Below are positions 1-8,569 of a stretch of DNA of 64,000 nucleotides, piece by piece. The notes beneath the pieces were generated by a model, which saw only the letters and a program-made list of their open reading frames with translations, ran no database searches and had not been told where the DNA came from. Position numbers and translations under genes: made by a program. Numbering within the stretch: position 1 is the stretch's first letter; every line of letters starts with the position of its first letter. This DNA is from Lottiidibacillus patelloidae (GTDB lineage Bacteria; Bacillota; Bacilli; Bacillales; SA5d-4), in the NCBI RefSeq assembly GCF_002262935.1, contig NZ_NPIA01000003.1, positions 328,330 to 392,329 of the forward strand, written 5' to 3'.

Positions 1-378
1 CAATTCCTCTTCACCTGAAATTAATTTAATTTGCATCGGTATGTTACGGAACATTTGTACATATACTTCCACTTCACCAAAGTGGTCATTTAGTTCTTTA
101 GTTCCTTGTTGTAACTTAACTTCTTCACCAAAAGCTTGACGCACTTGAGGTAAAATCTCTTTCCAATCGAATTTCGGGTTTCTTTCAAGTGCGATAAAAT
201 CAGCAACATGGTAAAAGCTTTTGACGCCTTCAATAGAAAGTAATTGTTTTGCATATGTAGGCAATTCATTCATTTGTTCTTTTTTATAATTTCTAGTTTC
301 CCCACTTGGTAATGTCTCATTTAAAACAATTTTCATTGTGTTAGGACTTGGGGTAGGTTCTATCGTCATAATTCTCAT
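1..378 (-). CDS. Conserved virulence factor C-like protein (NifU N-domain), 3' part cut off by window
   Basis: The reading frame is open from the ATG at 378 to the window edge, giving 126 codons of the N-terminus. A purine-rich ribosome binding site (GGGTAAGGAAA) sits just upstream. The start, with MRIMTIEPTPSPNTMK and a later NETLPSG, is typical of the Nfu/NifU N-terminal domain that opens CvfC/YpgR proteins. In that family HEAT repeats follow, but those would lie outside the window. The role is poorly defined; CvfC was named from attenuated Staphylococcus mutants. The gene is divergent from the NlpC/P60 gene at 548. Identification is from N-terminal resemblance only. Confidence 0.75.
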   Translation of the reverse strand, partial: MRIMTIEPTPSPNTMKIVLNETLPSGETRNYKKEQMNELPTYAKQLLSIEGVKSFYHVADFIALERNPKFDWKEILPQVRQAFGEEVKLQQGTKELNDHFGEVEVYVQMFRNIPMQIKLISGEEEL

Positions 379-547
379 TTTTCCTTACCCTCTCTTCATA
401 TCATATTAGTTTGAGTGTACCATATTAATTTGAACTTTTACTAATCATTTACTTCATAAAGGACATGCATTCCGCATATTTTCAATATATGGCTTAAAAT
501 CTGATTTACTTCTGAAAGTTATTAACAAACTAAGGGGGCGACAAACA

Positions 548-1504
548 ATGAGGAAATCGCCTAGTGTGAAGGAACGTTTATTCATTTCCTCTGTCATGAC
601 AGGAATGGCTATTGGCCTAACAAATACTGCTGAATCCTTTGAAAACGAATATTTGGATTTACCACCTATTAAAGGGCACGAAGAGATTAATAATCTGACA
701 AAGAATTTAGAAAAACTAAAGCCTTTGGAAGGGTCTTACCCGAATAAGTCCATCGACGTCTATACAATGGCAAGTGGTAATTCAACGTTTGACTATGATT
801 TCACTGTTATTGAAAATGACTCTGGAATTGTCAAACATATTTATGCTCCCTCTGATGTAAATATTGGCACAGTACAAATACGTTCTTTTAATGAAAGTGA
901 ATCAAGCCTAGAATTGTCAACAGTACAACAAAAGCTACAGTTACTTGGCTACTACTCTGGTATGATTGATGGTATTTATGGGGCAGCTACAAAAACAGCA
1001 ATTATTAAATTTCAAGAAGAGCACAACTTACCAATTACAGGGATTGTTACAAGTGAAACCTATAATAAAATTAAAGGAATTAAATTAATTGTTAAAAAAG
1101 AAACACCAAAATACCCTAAGCAAACGAAGCCAATAAAAATTAGTGAAGATTTTATTACAAATGCAAAGCAATATATTGGCACTCCTTATGTGTGGGGAGG
1201 AACATCACCTGCAGGATTTGATTGCAGCGGATACATCAATTTTGTTTTCAACCACTTTAAAGGCATCAAACTCCCTAGAACTGTTAGTGACATTTGGAAC
1301 TATACGATTCCTGTAAAAGAACCTGCTGTTGGTGACATCGTCTTCTTCGAAACATATAAACCAGGCCCTTCACATGCAGGTATATATTTAGGGAAAGGAA
1401 ATTTCCTACATTCCGGAATTAATAAAGGAGTCACAATAAGTAATTTATCTACAAGTTATTGGAAAACAAGATATTTAGGAGCAAAGCGAATTGTTCAACA
1501 ATAG
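548..1504 (+). CDS. Secreted NlpC/P60 peptidoglycan endopeptidase with peptidoglycan-binding domain
   Basis: 318 residues. Residues 1-30 look like a Sec signal peptide (basic KER, hydrophobic stretch, A-E-S end). A PG_binding_1 domain lies at about 120-176 (VQQKLQLLGYYSG, DGIYGAATKTAI). The NlpC/P60 catalytic domain covers about 200-318, with Cys226 in FDCSGY, His276 in SHAGIYLG and a third polar residue near His288. The family cleaves D-gamma-glutamyl-diaminopimelate bonds in cell-wall peptides. The ATG is preceded by a GGGGG ribosome binding site at about 534-538. Monocistronic: its stop codon lies at the base of a terminator. The likely role is wall turnover or cell separation. Confidence 0.93.
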   Translation: MRKSPSVKERLFISSVMTGMAIGLTNTAESFENEYLDLPPIKGHEEINNLTKNLEKLKPLEGSYPNKSIDVYTMASGNSTFDYDFTVIENDSGIVKHIYAPSDVNIGTVQIRSFNESESSLELSTVQQKLQLLGYYSGMIDGIYGAATKTAIIKFQEEHNLPITGIVTSETYNKIKGIKLIVKKETPKYPKQTKPIKISEDFITNAKQYIGTPYVWGGTSPAGFDCSGYINFVFNHFKGIKLPRTVSDIWNYTIPVKEPAVGDIVFFETYKPGPSHAGIYLGKGNFLHSGINKGVTISNLSTSYWKTRYLGAKRIVQQ

Positions 1505-1531
1505 TTGCCAGTAGATGCTGGCAACTTTTTT
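1504..1531 (+). terminator. Rho-independent terminator after the NlpC/P60 gene
   Basis: An 8-bp stem GTTGCCAG / CTGGCAAC (1504-1511 and 1518-1525) with a 6-nt loop is followed by six T residues. Confidence 0.85.
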
Positions 1532-1576
1532 GTGAGTTATTTTTGGAAAAATTATCTAGTACAAATCAAATGCAAC

Positions 1577-1592
1577 ATGTAAAATATTACAT
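1577..1592. promoter_or_regulatory. 16-bp palindrome upstream of the ABC exporter operon, possible operator
   Basis: ATGTAA-AATA-TTACAT is a perfect inverted repeat 33 bp before the GTG start of the exporter ATPase. Its position and symmetry fit a dimeric repressor site, but no regulator gene is adjacent and no promoter could be placed with confidence. Confidence 0.3.
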
Positions 1593-1624
1593 AAGAAAAA
1601 ATTTGTTACTTCGGGGGTATTTAA

Positions 1625-2554
1625 GTGGAATCAAATTCTACAGTATTAGAATTGAAACATGTATCAAAAAAAATCGGAAGAAAGTTACTAATTGATGACC
1701 TTTCAATGACAGTGAACAGTGGCGAAGTGTTTGGGTTCTTAGGTCCTAATGGTGCAGGAAAAACAACAACAATTCGGATGATTGTTGGTTTGATGAAGAT
1801 TTCTAGTGGTGAAATATTAATTAACGGAATTAGTGTAAAAGAGAACTTTGAAAAGGCAATGGCTCACGTCGGTGCAATTGTTGAAAATCCAGAAATGTAT
1901 AAGTTTTTATCAGGCTATGACAATTTGAAGCACTATGCTCGCATGGTGAGTTCTGAAGTGTCTGACGCTCGAATTAATGAAGTTGTTGACTTAGTAGGAT
2001 TGAATAACCGTATTAAAGATAAAGTAAAGTCTTATTCTCTTGGAATGCGCCAAAGATTAGGACTCGCACAAGCACTATTACATAACCCGACATTACTAAT
2101 TTTAGATGAGCCTACAAACGGCCTAGACCCTGCTGGTATTCGTGAGCTTCGTGACCACTTAAGAAAACTTGCAAAAGAAGAAGGTATTTCGGTATTAGTT
2201 TCAAGCCATTTATTATCGGAAATGGAACTAATGTGTGATCGTGTTGCGATCATTCAAAACGGGAAACTAATTGATATCCAACCTGTTCGTGACTTAGAAG
2301 AAAGTTTAGCGTTATTAACCGTAGCATTTAAAGTGGACCAGCTAGAAAAAGCTCAAACTGAAATTTCGCAACTTATAGAAAAAGAAGTCTTAATAAAAGA
2401 CGATATGTTAATTGTTCAATTAAAACAAGATGAAATTCCAACTGTAAATAAAGCTTTAGTACAAGCTGAAATAGGAGTATTTGGCATCTCTACTGTATCT
2501 CAATCACTCGAAGATAAATTCTTACAAATTACTGGAGGTGAGGAAATTGTTTAA
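1625..2554 (+). CDS. ABC exporter ATP-binding protein (BcrA/NatA-like)
   Basis: 309 residues from a GTG start with a CGGGGGT ribosome binding site seven bases upstream. The canonical ABC motifs are present: Walker A GPNGAGKT at 40-47, signature SLGMRQR near 138, Walker B LLILDEP at 157-163 and the switch histidine at 195. The C-terminal 90 residues resemble the accessory tail of bacitracin/lantibiotic-type export ATPases. It is translationally coupled to the permease at 2547 (8-bp overlap), so the two form one ABC-2 exporter. The substrate cannot be read from sequence: peptide antibiotic, sodium or lipid are all possible in this family. Confidence 0.93.
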   Translation: MESNSTVLELKHVSKKIGRKLLIDDLSMTVNSGEVFGFLGPNGAGKTTTIRMIVGLMKISSGEILINGISVKENFEKAMAHVGAIVENPEMYKFLSGYDNLKHYARMVSSEVSDARINEVVDLVGLNNRIKDKVKSYSLGMRQRLGLAQALLHNPTLLILDEPTNGLDPAGIRELRDHLRKLAKEEGISVLVSSHLLSEMELMCDRVAIIQNGKLIDIQPVRDLEESLALLTVAFKVDQLEKAQTEISQLIEKEVLIKDDMLIVQLKQDEIPTVNKALVQAEIGVFGISTVSQSLEDKFLQITGGEEIV

Positions 2555-3545
2555 ATTGTGGCTGAATGAAAACTTAAAAATATATAAACGTTTGCGAACC
2601 TGGATTATGTTTGGTTTATTATTTCTATTAGTAATTGGTGGATCAATTGTTGTAAAAGTGTCTGAAGATATGTATCAGTCAGAATACGAACAACAAAATA
2701 AAGATTGGAAAGATTATGAAAGAGAAAAGATAGAACATTTAAAGAATGAATTAAATAGTGAACATATGGATGAAAAGTACAAAAGCTATCTTGAAAGAGA
2801 AATTGAAGAAATTGAGTACAAACTTGAGCATGACATCGCTCCAACAGCTCCAATATGGAATAATATCGAGGGAGCAACAACGATGGCATTTCAACTACTG
2901 ACATTGTTCGTTGTAATTATTGCGGCAGATATTGTTGCAAGTGAGTTCACTTGGGGAACAATCAAATTATTATTAATCCGTTCAGTAAGCAGAACAAAAA
3001 TATTACTTGCTAAATATTTAGCTACACTATCTTTTGCACTATTATTATTAGTTTTACTTTTCGTGTCAATTTTTACAATTAGCGGCATATTGTATGGTTT
3101 TGATGGGTTTAACCAATCACTAATCACTATTACTCCTGACGGAGAGATCATTAAAAAATCCAGGTTTTTAAATATTTTTCAATCTTACGGGATCCAATCC
3201 GTTTCATTAATTATTATCGTAACGATTGCCTTTATGATATCAACAGTTTTTCGCAGTAGTTCTTTAGCAATCGGTATTTCTTTATTGACATTATTTATGG
3301 GATCTACAATTTCGATTGCCTTTTTCGAACTTGGTTTTGAATGGGTAAAATATTTCTTATTTATCCACACTATAAACTTGCAAGAATACATGATAAGTGG
3401 TCATGTGTTAATGAGGTATGATGAGATGGGGAATCAGGTTGCTCTTGGAACATTAGGTCAATCAATCACAATTATTTCTATCTACTATATAATCTTTTTG
3501 TTTATTGCTTGGTTTATTTTCAATAAACGTGATATAAAAGCATAA
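2547..3545 (+). CDS. ABC-2 type exporter permease
   Basis: 332 residues from a TTG start chosen because the strong site GGAGGTGAGG (2534-2543) lies 3 bases before it. A longer frame from 2481 would ignore that site. There is a membrane helix at about residues 18-40, then a charged, glutamate/lysine-rich extracytoplasmic segment (about 45-105, predicted coiled coil), then five further hydrophobic segments to the C-terminus. The core FTWGTIKLLLIRSVSR is typical of ABC-2 permeases. It partners the ATPase that it overlaps. A terminator follows directly. Confidence 0.88.
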   Translation: MFKLWLNENLKIYKRLRTWIMFGLLFLLVIGGSIVVKVSEDMYQSEYEQQNKDWKDYEREKIEHLKNELNSEHMDEKYKSYLEREIEEIEYKLEHDIAPTAPIWNNIEGATTMAFQLLTLFVVIIAADIVASEFTWGTIKLLLIRSVSRTKILLAKYLATLSFALLLLVLLFVSIFTISGILYGFDGFNQSLITITPDGEIIKKSRFLNIFQSYGIQSVSLIIIVTIAFMISTVFRSSSLAIGISLLTLFMGSTISIAFFELGFEWVKYFLFIHTINLQEYMISGHVLMRYDEMGNQVALGTLGQSITIISIYYIIFLFIAWFIFNKRDIKA

Positions 3546-3549
3546 AAAT

Positions 3550-3580
3550 TACGCACTAGCAAAGGCTAGTGCGTTTTTAT
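3550..3580. terminator. Bidirectional terminator between the ABC exporter and the HD hydrolase gene
   Basis: Stem CGCACTAGC / GCTAGTGCG (3552-3560, 3565-3573), loop AAAG. A T-run follows on the plus strand and an A-run precedes it, so it can serve both converging units. Confidence 0.85.
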
Positions 3581-4215
3581 TTTTGCTCCCATTCATCTAA
3601 AAAAGTCGTAACAAACTCAACCATAAATGCGTGCTTTTCCTCAGCTAATTGCTTAGCACTCCTAGTATTAAGCAAATCCTTAAGCTTAAATAATTTTTCG
3701 TAAAAGTGATTTATCGCAGAGCTCTTTTCATTCCGATACTGTTCTTTCGTCATATCAGTTCGAACTGGAATTGTTGGATCGTACATCGCTTGTCCTTTTG
3801 CACCAGAATATGCAAAAGTTCGTGCAATCCCAATAGCTCCAATAGCATCTAATCTGTCGGCATCTTGGACAACTTTCCCTTCAACAGTTTCTACACCTTT
3901 ACTGTTTCCACCTTTGAAAGACATGGATGAAATAATATTAATAATATGTAAATTTTGTTTTTCATCTTCATTATGTTTTGCTAACCATTTTCTAACTTTT
4001 TCTAACCCTGCCGCTTCAGAATCATTCATTTTTTCATCTGCTACATCATGAAGCAATGCTGCCATTTCACAGATAAATACGTCTGCATTTTCTTCTTTAG
4101 CTAATTTTAATGCAGTTTTTCTAACGCGATCTGTATGGTACCAATCATGACCACTGCTGTCATTTAGGAAAAACTCTTTTGCAAATTGTTCTGCTTTATG
4201 TATGATTTCATTCAT
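3577..4215 (-). CDS. HD-domain nucleotide hydrolase, YpgQ-like
   Basis: About 212 residues from the ATG at 4215. GTG (4230) and ATG (4227) codons a few triplets upstream are in frame but crowd any ribosome binding site. HD-domain metal ligands are visible: His in GHDWYHTDRV, the HD pair in ALLHDVADE, and a later Asp in QDADRLDAIG. YpgQ-type HD proteins are metal-dependent enzymes reported to release pyrophosphate from nucleoside triphosphates; substrate here is inferred. The start lies inside the end of the methionine aminopeptidase gene, suggesting translational coupling in one operon. Confidence 0.85.
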   Translation of the reverse strand: MNEIIHKAEQFAKEFFLNDSSGHDWYHTDRVRKTALKLAKEENADVFICEMAALLHDVADEKMNDSEAAGLEKVRKWLAKHNEDEKQNLHIINIISSMSFKGGNSKGVETVEGKVVQDADRLDAIGAIGIARTFAYSGAKGQAMYDPTIPVRTDMTKEQYRNEKSSAINHFYEKLFKLKDLLNTRSAKQLAEEKHAFMVEFVTTFLDEWEQK

Positions 4216-4981
4216 TACATCTATCATCACTTTCTTTTTGATCTGTTAAAATTTGCGGAGTGCCATCAGTTATTGCAACTGTATGTTCAAATTGCGCTGA
4301 CAATGAGGCATCTACGGTTCTAGCTGTCCATCCGTTATCATCCATTTTACTCATATAGTCCCCGATGTTTACCATTGGTTCAATAGTAATGACCATGCCT
4401 TCTTTTAAACGTTGCCCTTTACCTGGTGGACCAAAATGAGGAACTGCAGGTTCTTCATGAATTTTCGTCCCAATTCCATGACCAATAAAGTCTCTGACTA
4501 CCGAAAACCCTTCAGCTTCCACATAACTTTGAATTGCGTGGGATATATCACCAATCCGATTACCCACTACTGCTTGTTCAATACCTCGATAAAGTGCTTC
4601 TTTTGTCACTTCCATTAGTCGTGCTGATTCAGTAGTAATATTTCCAACAGCATATGTCCAAGCGGAATCTGCTAACCACCCATCTAAATTTACAACCATA
4701 TCGATTGTAACGATATCTCCGTCATTTAATTTTTCTTTTCTTGGAAACCCATGGCATATTTCATCATTTATAGATGCGCACGTGGCATATTTATAGCCTT
4801 TGTACCCTTTTTGTTCTGGTGTCGCACCGTTTTTTTTGAGGTAATCTTCTACAAAATCATTAATTTCCATAGTAGAAATACCTGGCCTTATCATCTTACC
4901 TATTTCTTGATGACATGAGGCTAATAAAGATCCTGCTTTTCGCATGTTTTCAATTTCTCTTTTCGATCGAAGAATAATCAT
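4208..4981 (-). CDS. map: Type I methionine aminopeptidase
   Basis: 257 residues. It removes the N-terminal methionine from new proteins. All five dimetal ligands are present at family spacing: Asp94, Asp105, His168, Glu201 and Glu232. The ATG at 4981 is chosen because AAAGGAG lies 12 bases upstream; an in-frame TTG at 4993 abuts that site and cannot use it. This copy is not in a ribosomal-protein operon, so it may be the second, YflG/MapB-like enzyme found in many bacilli. It overlaps the HD hydrolase gene downstream. Confidence 0.93.
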   Translation of the reverse strand: MIILRSKREIENMRKAGSLLASCHQEIGKMIRPGISTMEINDFVEDYLKKNGATPEQKGYKGYKYATCASINDEICHGFPRKEKLNDGDIVTIDMVVNLDGWLADSAWTYAVGNITTESARLMEVTKEALYRGIEQAVVGNRIGDISHAIQSYVEAEGFSVVRDFIGHGIGTKIHEEPAVPHFGPPGKGQRLKEGMVITIEPMVNIGDYMSKMDDNGWTARTVDASLSAQFEHTVAITDGTPQILTDQKESDDRCNE

Positions 4982-5038
4982 GATACTTGACAACTCCTTT
5001 CATAAAGCTGAACAGGCAGAAAAAAACTGCCTGTTTTA

Positions 5039-5281
5039 TTAAAATGCATATTCATTATATTGTATAGGTAGTGACTCTGTCGCATGTGTTATATATTCAA
5101 TTAATTGCTGTCTTTTCTTTTCAACATTTTTTATATCTTGTTCAAACTTAAACGATAAGATAAATTGTTCTATTTTTTTTGATAAGAGATCATCTTTCGT
5201 TTGTACCATTAAGATAATAAGGTCTTGGCAACATAAATGACTAGCGTAATATAAGGCTTTATCATATTCTTGAGTATCCAT
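5039..5281 (-). CDS. Small uncharacterised protein
   Basis: 80 residues from the ATG at 5281, preceded by a very strong GAGAGGGGGAAG site. The sequence begins MDTQEYDKALYYASHLCC and is mostly helical, with a lysine-rich middle (KNVEKKRQQL). There are no membrane segments or recognisable domain. The ORF could be extended upstream by 15 codons, but that would bury the ribosome binding site. I do not recognise a family. Confidence 0.7.
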   Translation of the reverse strand: MDTQEYDKALYYASHLCCQDLIILMVQTKDDLLSKKIEQFILSFKFEQDIKNVEKKRQQLIEYITHATESLPIQYNEYAF

Positions 5282-5389
5282 ACAATACTTCCCCCTCTCG
5301 GTCGAGGTACTATTAGTGTATGGCATTAACTAATTTTTACTTTATAGAACAATTGCATTTCTGTTCAATATTAACCAATTCATAAAACA

Positions 5390-5698
5390 TTAGTCAAAAC
5401 GCTTCGGTTCAATTCCATCAAAAATTTCTTCTAAGTCCGTTATCAAATTAATTTGTAAGGGTCCTGGTATTTTTTCATACATTTTTTCAATTTCAGGCAT
5501 CTCTTCAAACTGTTCAAATGAAGTCGGCTTTTTATGAAGTGTTTGGTACCATTTTCTTAACTTATCAATGTATTCATAATATGTTTTCTCAAAGAGTTCG
5601 GCAGCGTCTGCTCCTTCATCACCACTTAACGTTTGCATTCTATCCCAATAAGTTAACATTGTATTAAATTTTTCGGTTACGTGATTAAAATCAATCAT
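5390..5698 (-). CDS. Uncharacterised acidic protein, second gene of the alkD operon
   Basis: 102 residues, rich in Glu/Asp and aromatic residues, with no membrane segment or signal peptide. The ATG follows the stop codon of the AlkD-like gene without a gap (TAA-ATG), so the two are co-translated. I do not recognise the family. Linkage to a DNA glycosylase may only reflect operon structure. Confidence 0.75.
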   Translation of the reverse strand: MIDFNHVTEKFNTMLTYWDRMQTLSGDEGADAAELFEKTYYEYIDKLRKWYQTLHKKPTSFEQFEEMPEIEKMYEKIPGPLQINLITDLEEIFDGIEPKRFD

Positions 5699-6403
5699 TT
5701 ACATTCCTGCTTCTTTCTTCTTTTTATTAATCACTTTCATCCCTTCTCTTTTACTTAATGGGGAAAGTTGATCGTTATTTTCCTCTATAAATACGGTAAC
5801 TGCAACTGGATCAGTTTTAGAGTATTCACGCAAAGCCCAACCAATTGCTTTACGTATGAAAAATTCATTGGAGTGTGCAAGTTTTGAAATAATATTAAAA
5901 AGCAACTCCTTATTTGTATCTTTTTTATACTTCAATTGAAAAAGAATTGCTGTACGATTCAACCATATATTATCTGAACTCAACCACTTATTTACATATG
6001 TTTCAACAATGGTTGGATTTTTTTTGAGAATTAATCCTAAATAATTCGGAGCAATCGCATCAATTGTATCCCACCAAGATTTATTGGTAATAAGATCCTC
6101 TAAGAACGGGATATCAGTTTCTGATAACTGCTTCTTTTTTTTATCTAGAATGGATAAAGCAATATATTGGTATTCCCTTTCTGGTAATTCCCATAACAAG
6201 TTAATTATAGTGTGTAAGTCTTTCCCTTCAGGAATACCGTATTCTTTAAAAAATTGTTTCGTTAAATCAATTCGTATCGGAGATGGAATACCTAAAAATT
6301 CAAAATGATCTTTCATATATTTCTTCATTGGAATAGCTTTTTCATTATCACGATTATCTTCAAAGTGCTTTTTCAAATGCCCTATATATTTATTAATAAC
6401 CAC
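5699..6403 (-). CDS. DNA alkylation repair protein, AlkD-type HEAT-repeat glycosylase
   Basis: 234 residues of helical HEAT-like repeats. AlkD enzymes excise N3- and N7-alkylated purines without flipping the base. The catalytic trio of Bacillus cereus AlkD (Trp109, Asp113, Trp187) is matched at a constant offset of two by Trp111, Asp115 and Trp189, the first two in SWWDTIDAI and the third in AIGWALREY. The ribosome binding site GGAGGACT precedes the ATG at 6403. It is first gene of a two-gene unit with the protein at 5390. Confidence 0.9.
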   Translation of the reverse strand: MVINKYIGHLKKHFEDNRDNEKAIPMKKYMKDHFEFLGIPSPIRIDLTKQFFKEYGIPEGKDLHTIINLLWELPEREYQYIALSILDKKKKQLSETDIPFLEDLITNKSWWDTIDAIAPNYLGLILKKNPTIVETYVNKWLSSDNIWLNRTAILFQLKYKKDTNKELLFNIISKLAHSNEFFIRKAIGWALREYSKTDPVAVTVFIEENNDQLSPLSKREGMKVINKKKKEAGM

Positions 6404-6597
6404 AAAAAGTCCTCCGCTAGTTAAAAAATTTGAATAATGAGTTAAATTAAGGTAACTTTAGTAATTAATACTATCTTAAGTCATCGTATAATAATCAGTA
6501 AAGCTAATCGCTTCTCTTTTTGATTATTATTGACGAAACTCGGGGAAAATTAATTGTATAAGCTTTTAAATAATTTATTGGGAGTGGAAGAATAATT

Positions 6598-6921
6598 ATG
6601 CCAAAAATAACTGTACCTGAACATGGGACATTCGAAGTTGAAAATGGAAAGAAATTAGTATTAGCGTTAGAAGATAACGGAGTACATATATTACATCGTT
6701 GTGGAGGGAAGGCTAAGTGTACATCTTGCCAAGTTGAAATTCAATCTGGCTCATTACCTGAACCTAACGAAGCTGAACAAGCTGCAATTAAAGCAAAAGG
6801 TGTTGAAGAAGGAATTCGCCTTTCATGTCAATGCTTTGTTACAGAAGACATGACAGTTAACCCACTTAAAACTGTTGAAAGTACTGGACTAGATGCAGGC
6901 CCTCGCCCTGAAGATGAATAG
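6598..6921 (+). CDS. [2Fe-2S] ferredoxin
   Basis: 107 residues. Plant-type ferredoxin fold with the cluster ligands in HRCGGKAKCTSC (Cys35, Cys41, Cys44) and a fourth at Cys77 or Cys79 in SCQCF. A small acidic electron carrier. The ATG follows a GGGAGTGG site at about 6580. Monocistronic, ending at a strong terminator; the redox partner is not evident nearby. Confidence 0.92.
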   Translation: MPKITVPEHGTFEVENGKKLVLALEDNGVHILHRCGGKAKCTSCQVEIQSGSLPEPNEAEQAAIKAKGVEEGIRLSCQCFVTEDMTVNPLKTVESTGLDAGPRPEDE

Positions 6922-6935
6922 GTAGCTGTATAATG

Positions 6936-6972
6936 AAAAGAAAACGACGCATGGTAGCGTCGTTTTCTTTTA
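6936..6972. terminator. Bidirectional terminator between ferredoxin and threonine aldolase genes
   Basis: Stem AAAACGACGC / GCGTCGTTTT (6941-6950, 6957-6966) around a 6-nt loop. The T-rich 3' side and A-rich 5' side let it work for both converging genes. Confidence 0.85.
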
Positions 6973-7995
6973 TTTTAAACAAGCGTTTAACTTTTGCAAA
7001 ACTTGCTCAATGTTTTCATCGGTAATATGATAATTCGTCGTAAAACGTACAGTTTCACTTCCAAATGGAACCGCTAAGACTTCCTGTTCCTTAAGCCTAT
7101 GTAAAAAGTCATCTACTGATATATTGGTTTTGGAAATGTTTACAACAATAATGTTCGTGTCTACTTCATTTTCAACTGTAATGTTTGGAATTTCGCGTAA
7201 TCCTTCTGCTAATCGTTTAGCTCGCTTATGATCCTCTTCTAAGCGGTCAACCATTTGCGTTAAAGCAACAATGCCAGGAGCGGCTATAACACCCACTTGT
7301 CTTAAGCCACCGCCGAGGCGTTTACGCCATTTACGAGCATCCTTTATAAAAGGGGCAGAACCGGCAATAACAGAACCTATAGGTGCTCCAAGACCCTTTG
7401 ATAAACAGACTTGAATTGTATCCGTTTGTGCACCATACTCACTTAGTTTTGTATTTGAAGCAACTGATGCATTAAAAAGTCGCGCCCCGTCCAAATGAAG
7501 TGGAATATGATGATTTTGTGCAACTGAATAGATGTCTTTCATATTTTCTATCGGAACCACAGCTCCGCCTGCTCGATTATGTGTATTCTCAAGACAAATT
7601 AATGAGGTTTCTGGCATATGAATGTCATCTACTCGAATGGAAGCTGCTACATCCTTGGCACTCATTTGTCCTCGATTACCTGAAATAGTCCGTGGTTGAA
7701 CACCAGCAAAAGCTGAAATTGCCGCTCCTTCATAATAAAAGATATGAGAATCTGCTTCTAATAAGATTTCATTCCCAGGCTGACAATGTGTTAATACAGC
7801 GATTTGATTCCCTTGCGTGCCGCTAGTAACAAATAACGCGTCTTCTTTACCTAACATTTCAGCTGCAATTTCTTCAAGTTTTCTGACAGTATAGTCTTCT
7901 CCGTATACATCATCGCCAACTTCTGCATCATACATCGCTTTTCTCATCGCTTCCGTTGGTTTTGTAACAGTATCACTTCTAAGATCGATCATCAT
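6970..7995 (-). CDS. ltaE: Low-specificity L-threonine aldolase
   Basis: 341 residues, fold-type I PLP enzyme that splits threonine or allo-threonine to glycine and acetaldehyde. The opening MIDLRSDTVTKPT is characteristic. The cofactor lysine is Lys200 in CLSKGLGAPIGS, with the ring-binding Asp169 in HLDGAR. The ATG at 7995 is chosen because GGGGGAG lies eight bases upstream. A longer frame from 8016 would overlap the thioesterase stop. It is probably co-transcribed with the thioesterase gene. Confidence 0.93.
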   Translation of the reverse strand: MMIDLRSDTVTKPTEAMRKAMYDAEVGDDVYGEDYTVRKLEEIAAEMLGKEDALFVTSGTQGNQIAVLTHCQPGNEILLEADSHIFYYEGAAISAFAGVQPRTISGNRGQMSAKDVAASIRVDDIHMPETSLICLENTHNRAGGAVVPIENMKDIYSVAQNHHIPLHLDGARLFNASVASNTKLSEYGAQTDTIQVCLSKGLGAPIGSVIAGSAPFIKDARKWRKRLGGGLRQVGVIAAPGIVALTQMVDRLEEDHKRAKRLAEGLREIPNITVENEVDTNIIVVNISKTNISVDDFLHRLKEQEVLAVPFGSETVRFTTNYHITDENIEQVLQKLNACLK

Positions 7996-8016
7996 AATTG
8001 CTTCTCCCCCACACAA

Positions 8017-8559
8017 TCATTCTCTTTCCCATGGTTTTAAATGGCCAATTTCACCCGCTATTTTCTTACTTTCTTCTCGTCTTATTCTTCTGCGTTTTGC
8101 CCGTTCAGGTGCGGAATTGTGTAACCAAATTTCTTCATCTGTTTCAGGTATTACTTTTGCAATATTTTTAGGTGTACCATTTTCATCAACTGCAACAAAT
8201 GTTAAGAATGAAGTTGCACATACATTTCTGTCTCCAGTTAGTAAGTCTTCAGCAACAACTTTCACAAAAACTTCCATCGATGTTCTGCTCGTCCAAGTGA
8301 CAAACGACTCTAAACAAACCGATTGACCTTCATATATAGGATGTAAAAAATCGACAGAGTCGGTGGAAGCAGTTACTACATTACTTCGAGCATGTCTCAT
8401 TGCCGAAATTGCCGCAATATCATCAATATATGACATTACTTTTCCACCAAACATCGTATGGTGGTTATTCGTATCAGGTGGCAAAACGATGCTTGATTTA
8501 ACCGCACGTGTATTTTTTACATAATGGATTGGTATTGATTTATTAGAAATAAAAACCAC
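8017..8559 (-). CDS. Acyl-CoA thioesterase, hotdog fold (YkhA-like)
   Basis: About 177-180 residues. The hotdog core is clear: NHHTMFGGKVMSYIDDIAA, with the catalytic Asp, and a basic C-terminal tail. The family hydrolyses medium- and long-chain acyl-CoA. The start is unusual. The only strong ribosome binding site (GAGGAG) overlaps the in-frame GTG at 8559, while eight bases beyond it is an ATT codon (8550). No in-frame ATG occurs before the conserved core. Either the GTG is used with a poor spacing or initiation is at a rare ATT. Confidence 0.9.
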   Translation of the reverse strand: MVFISNKSIPIHYVKNTRAVKSSIVLPPDTNNHHTMFGGKVMSYIDDIAAISAMRHARSNVVTASTDSVDFLHPIYEGQSVCLESFVTWTSRTSMEVFVKVVAEDLLTGDRNVCATSFLTFVAVDENGTPKNIAKVIPETDEEIWLHNSAPERAKRRRIRREESKKIAGEIGHLKPWERE

Positions 8560-8569
8560 TCCTCATCAG

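Noticed and set aside
5012..5037. Hairpin ACAGGCAG / CTGCCTGT as a terminator for the gene at 5039
   Set aside because: On the minus strand the T-run lies in the loop, not after the stem, and there is no plus-strand gene ending here that it could serve.
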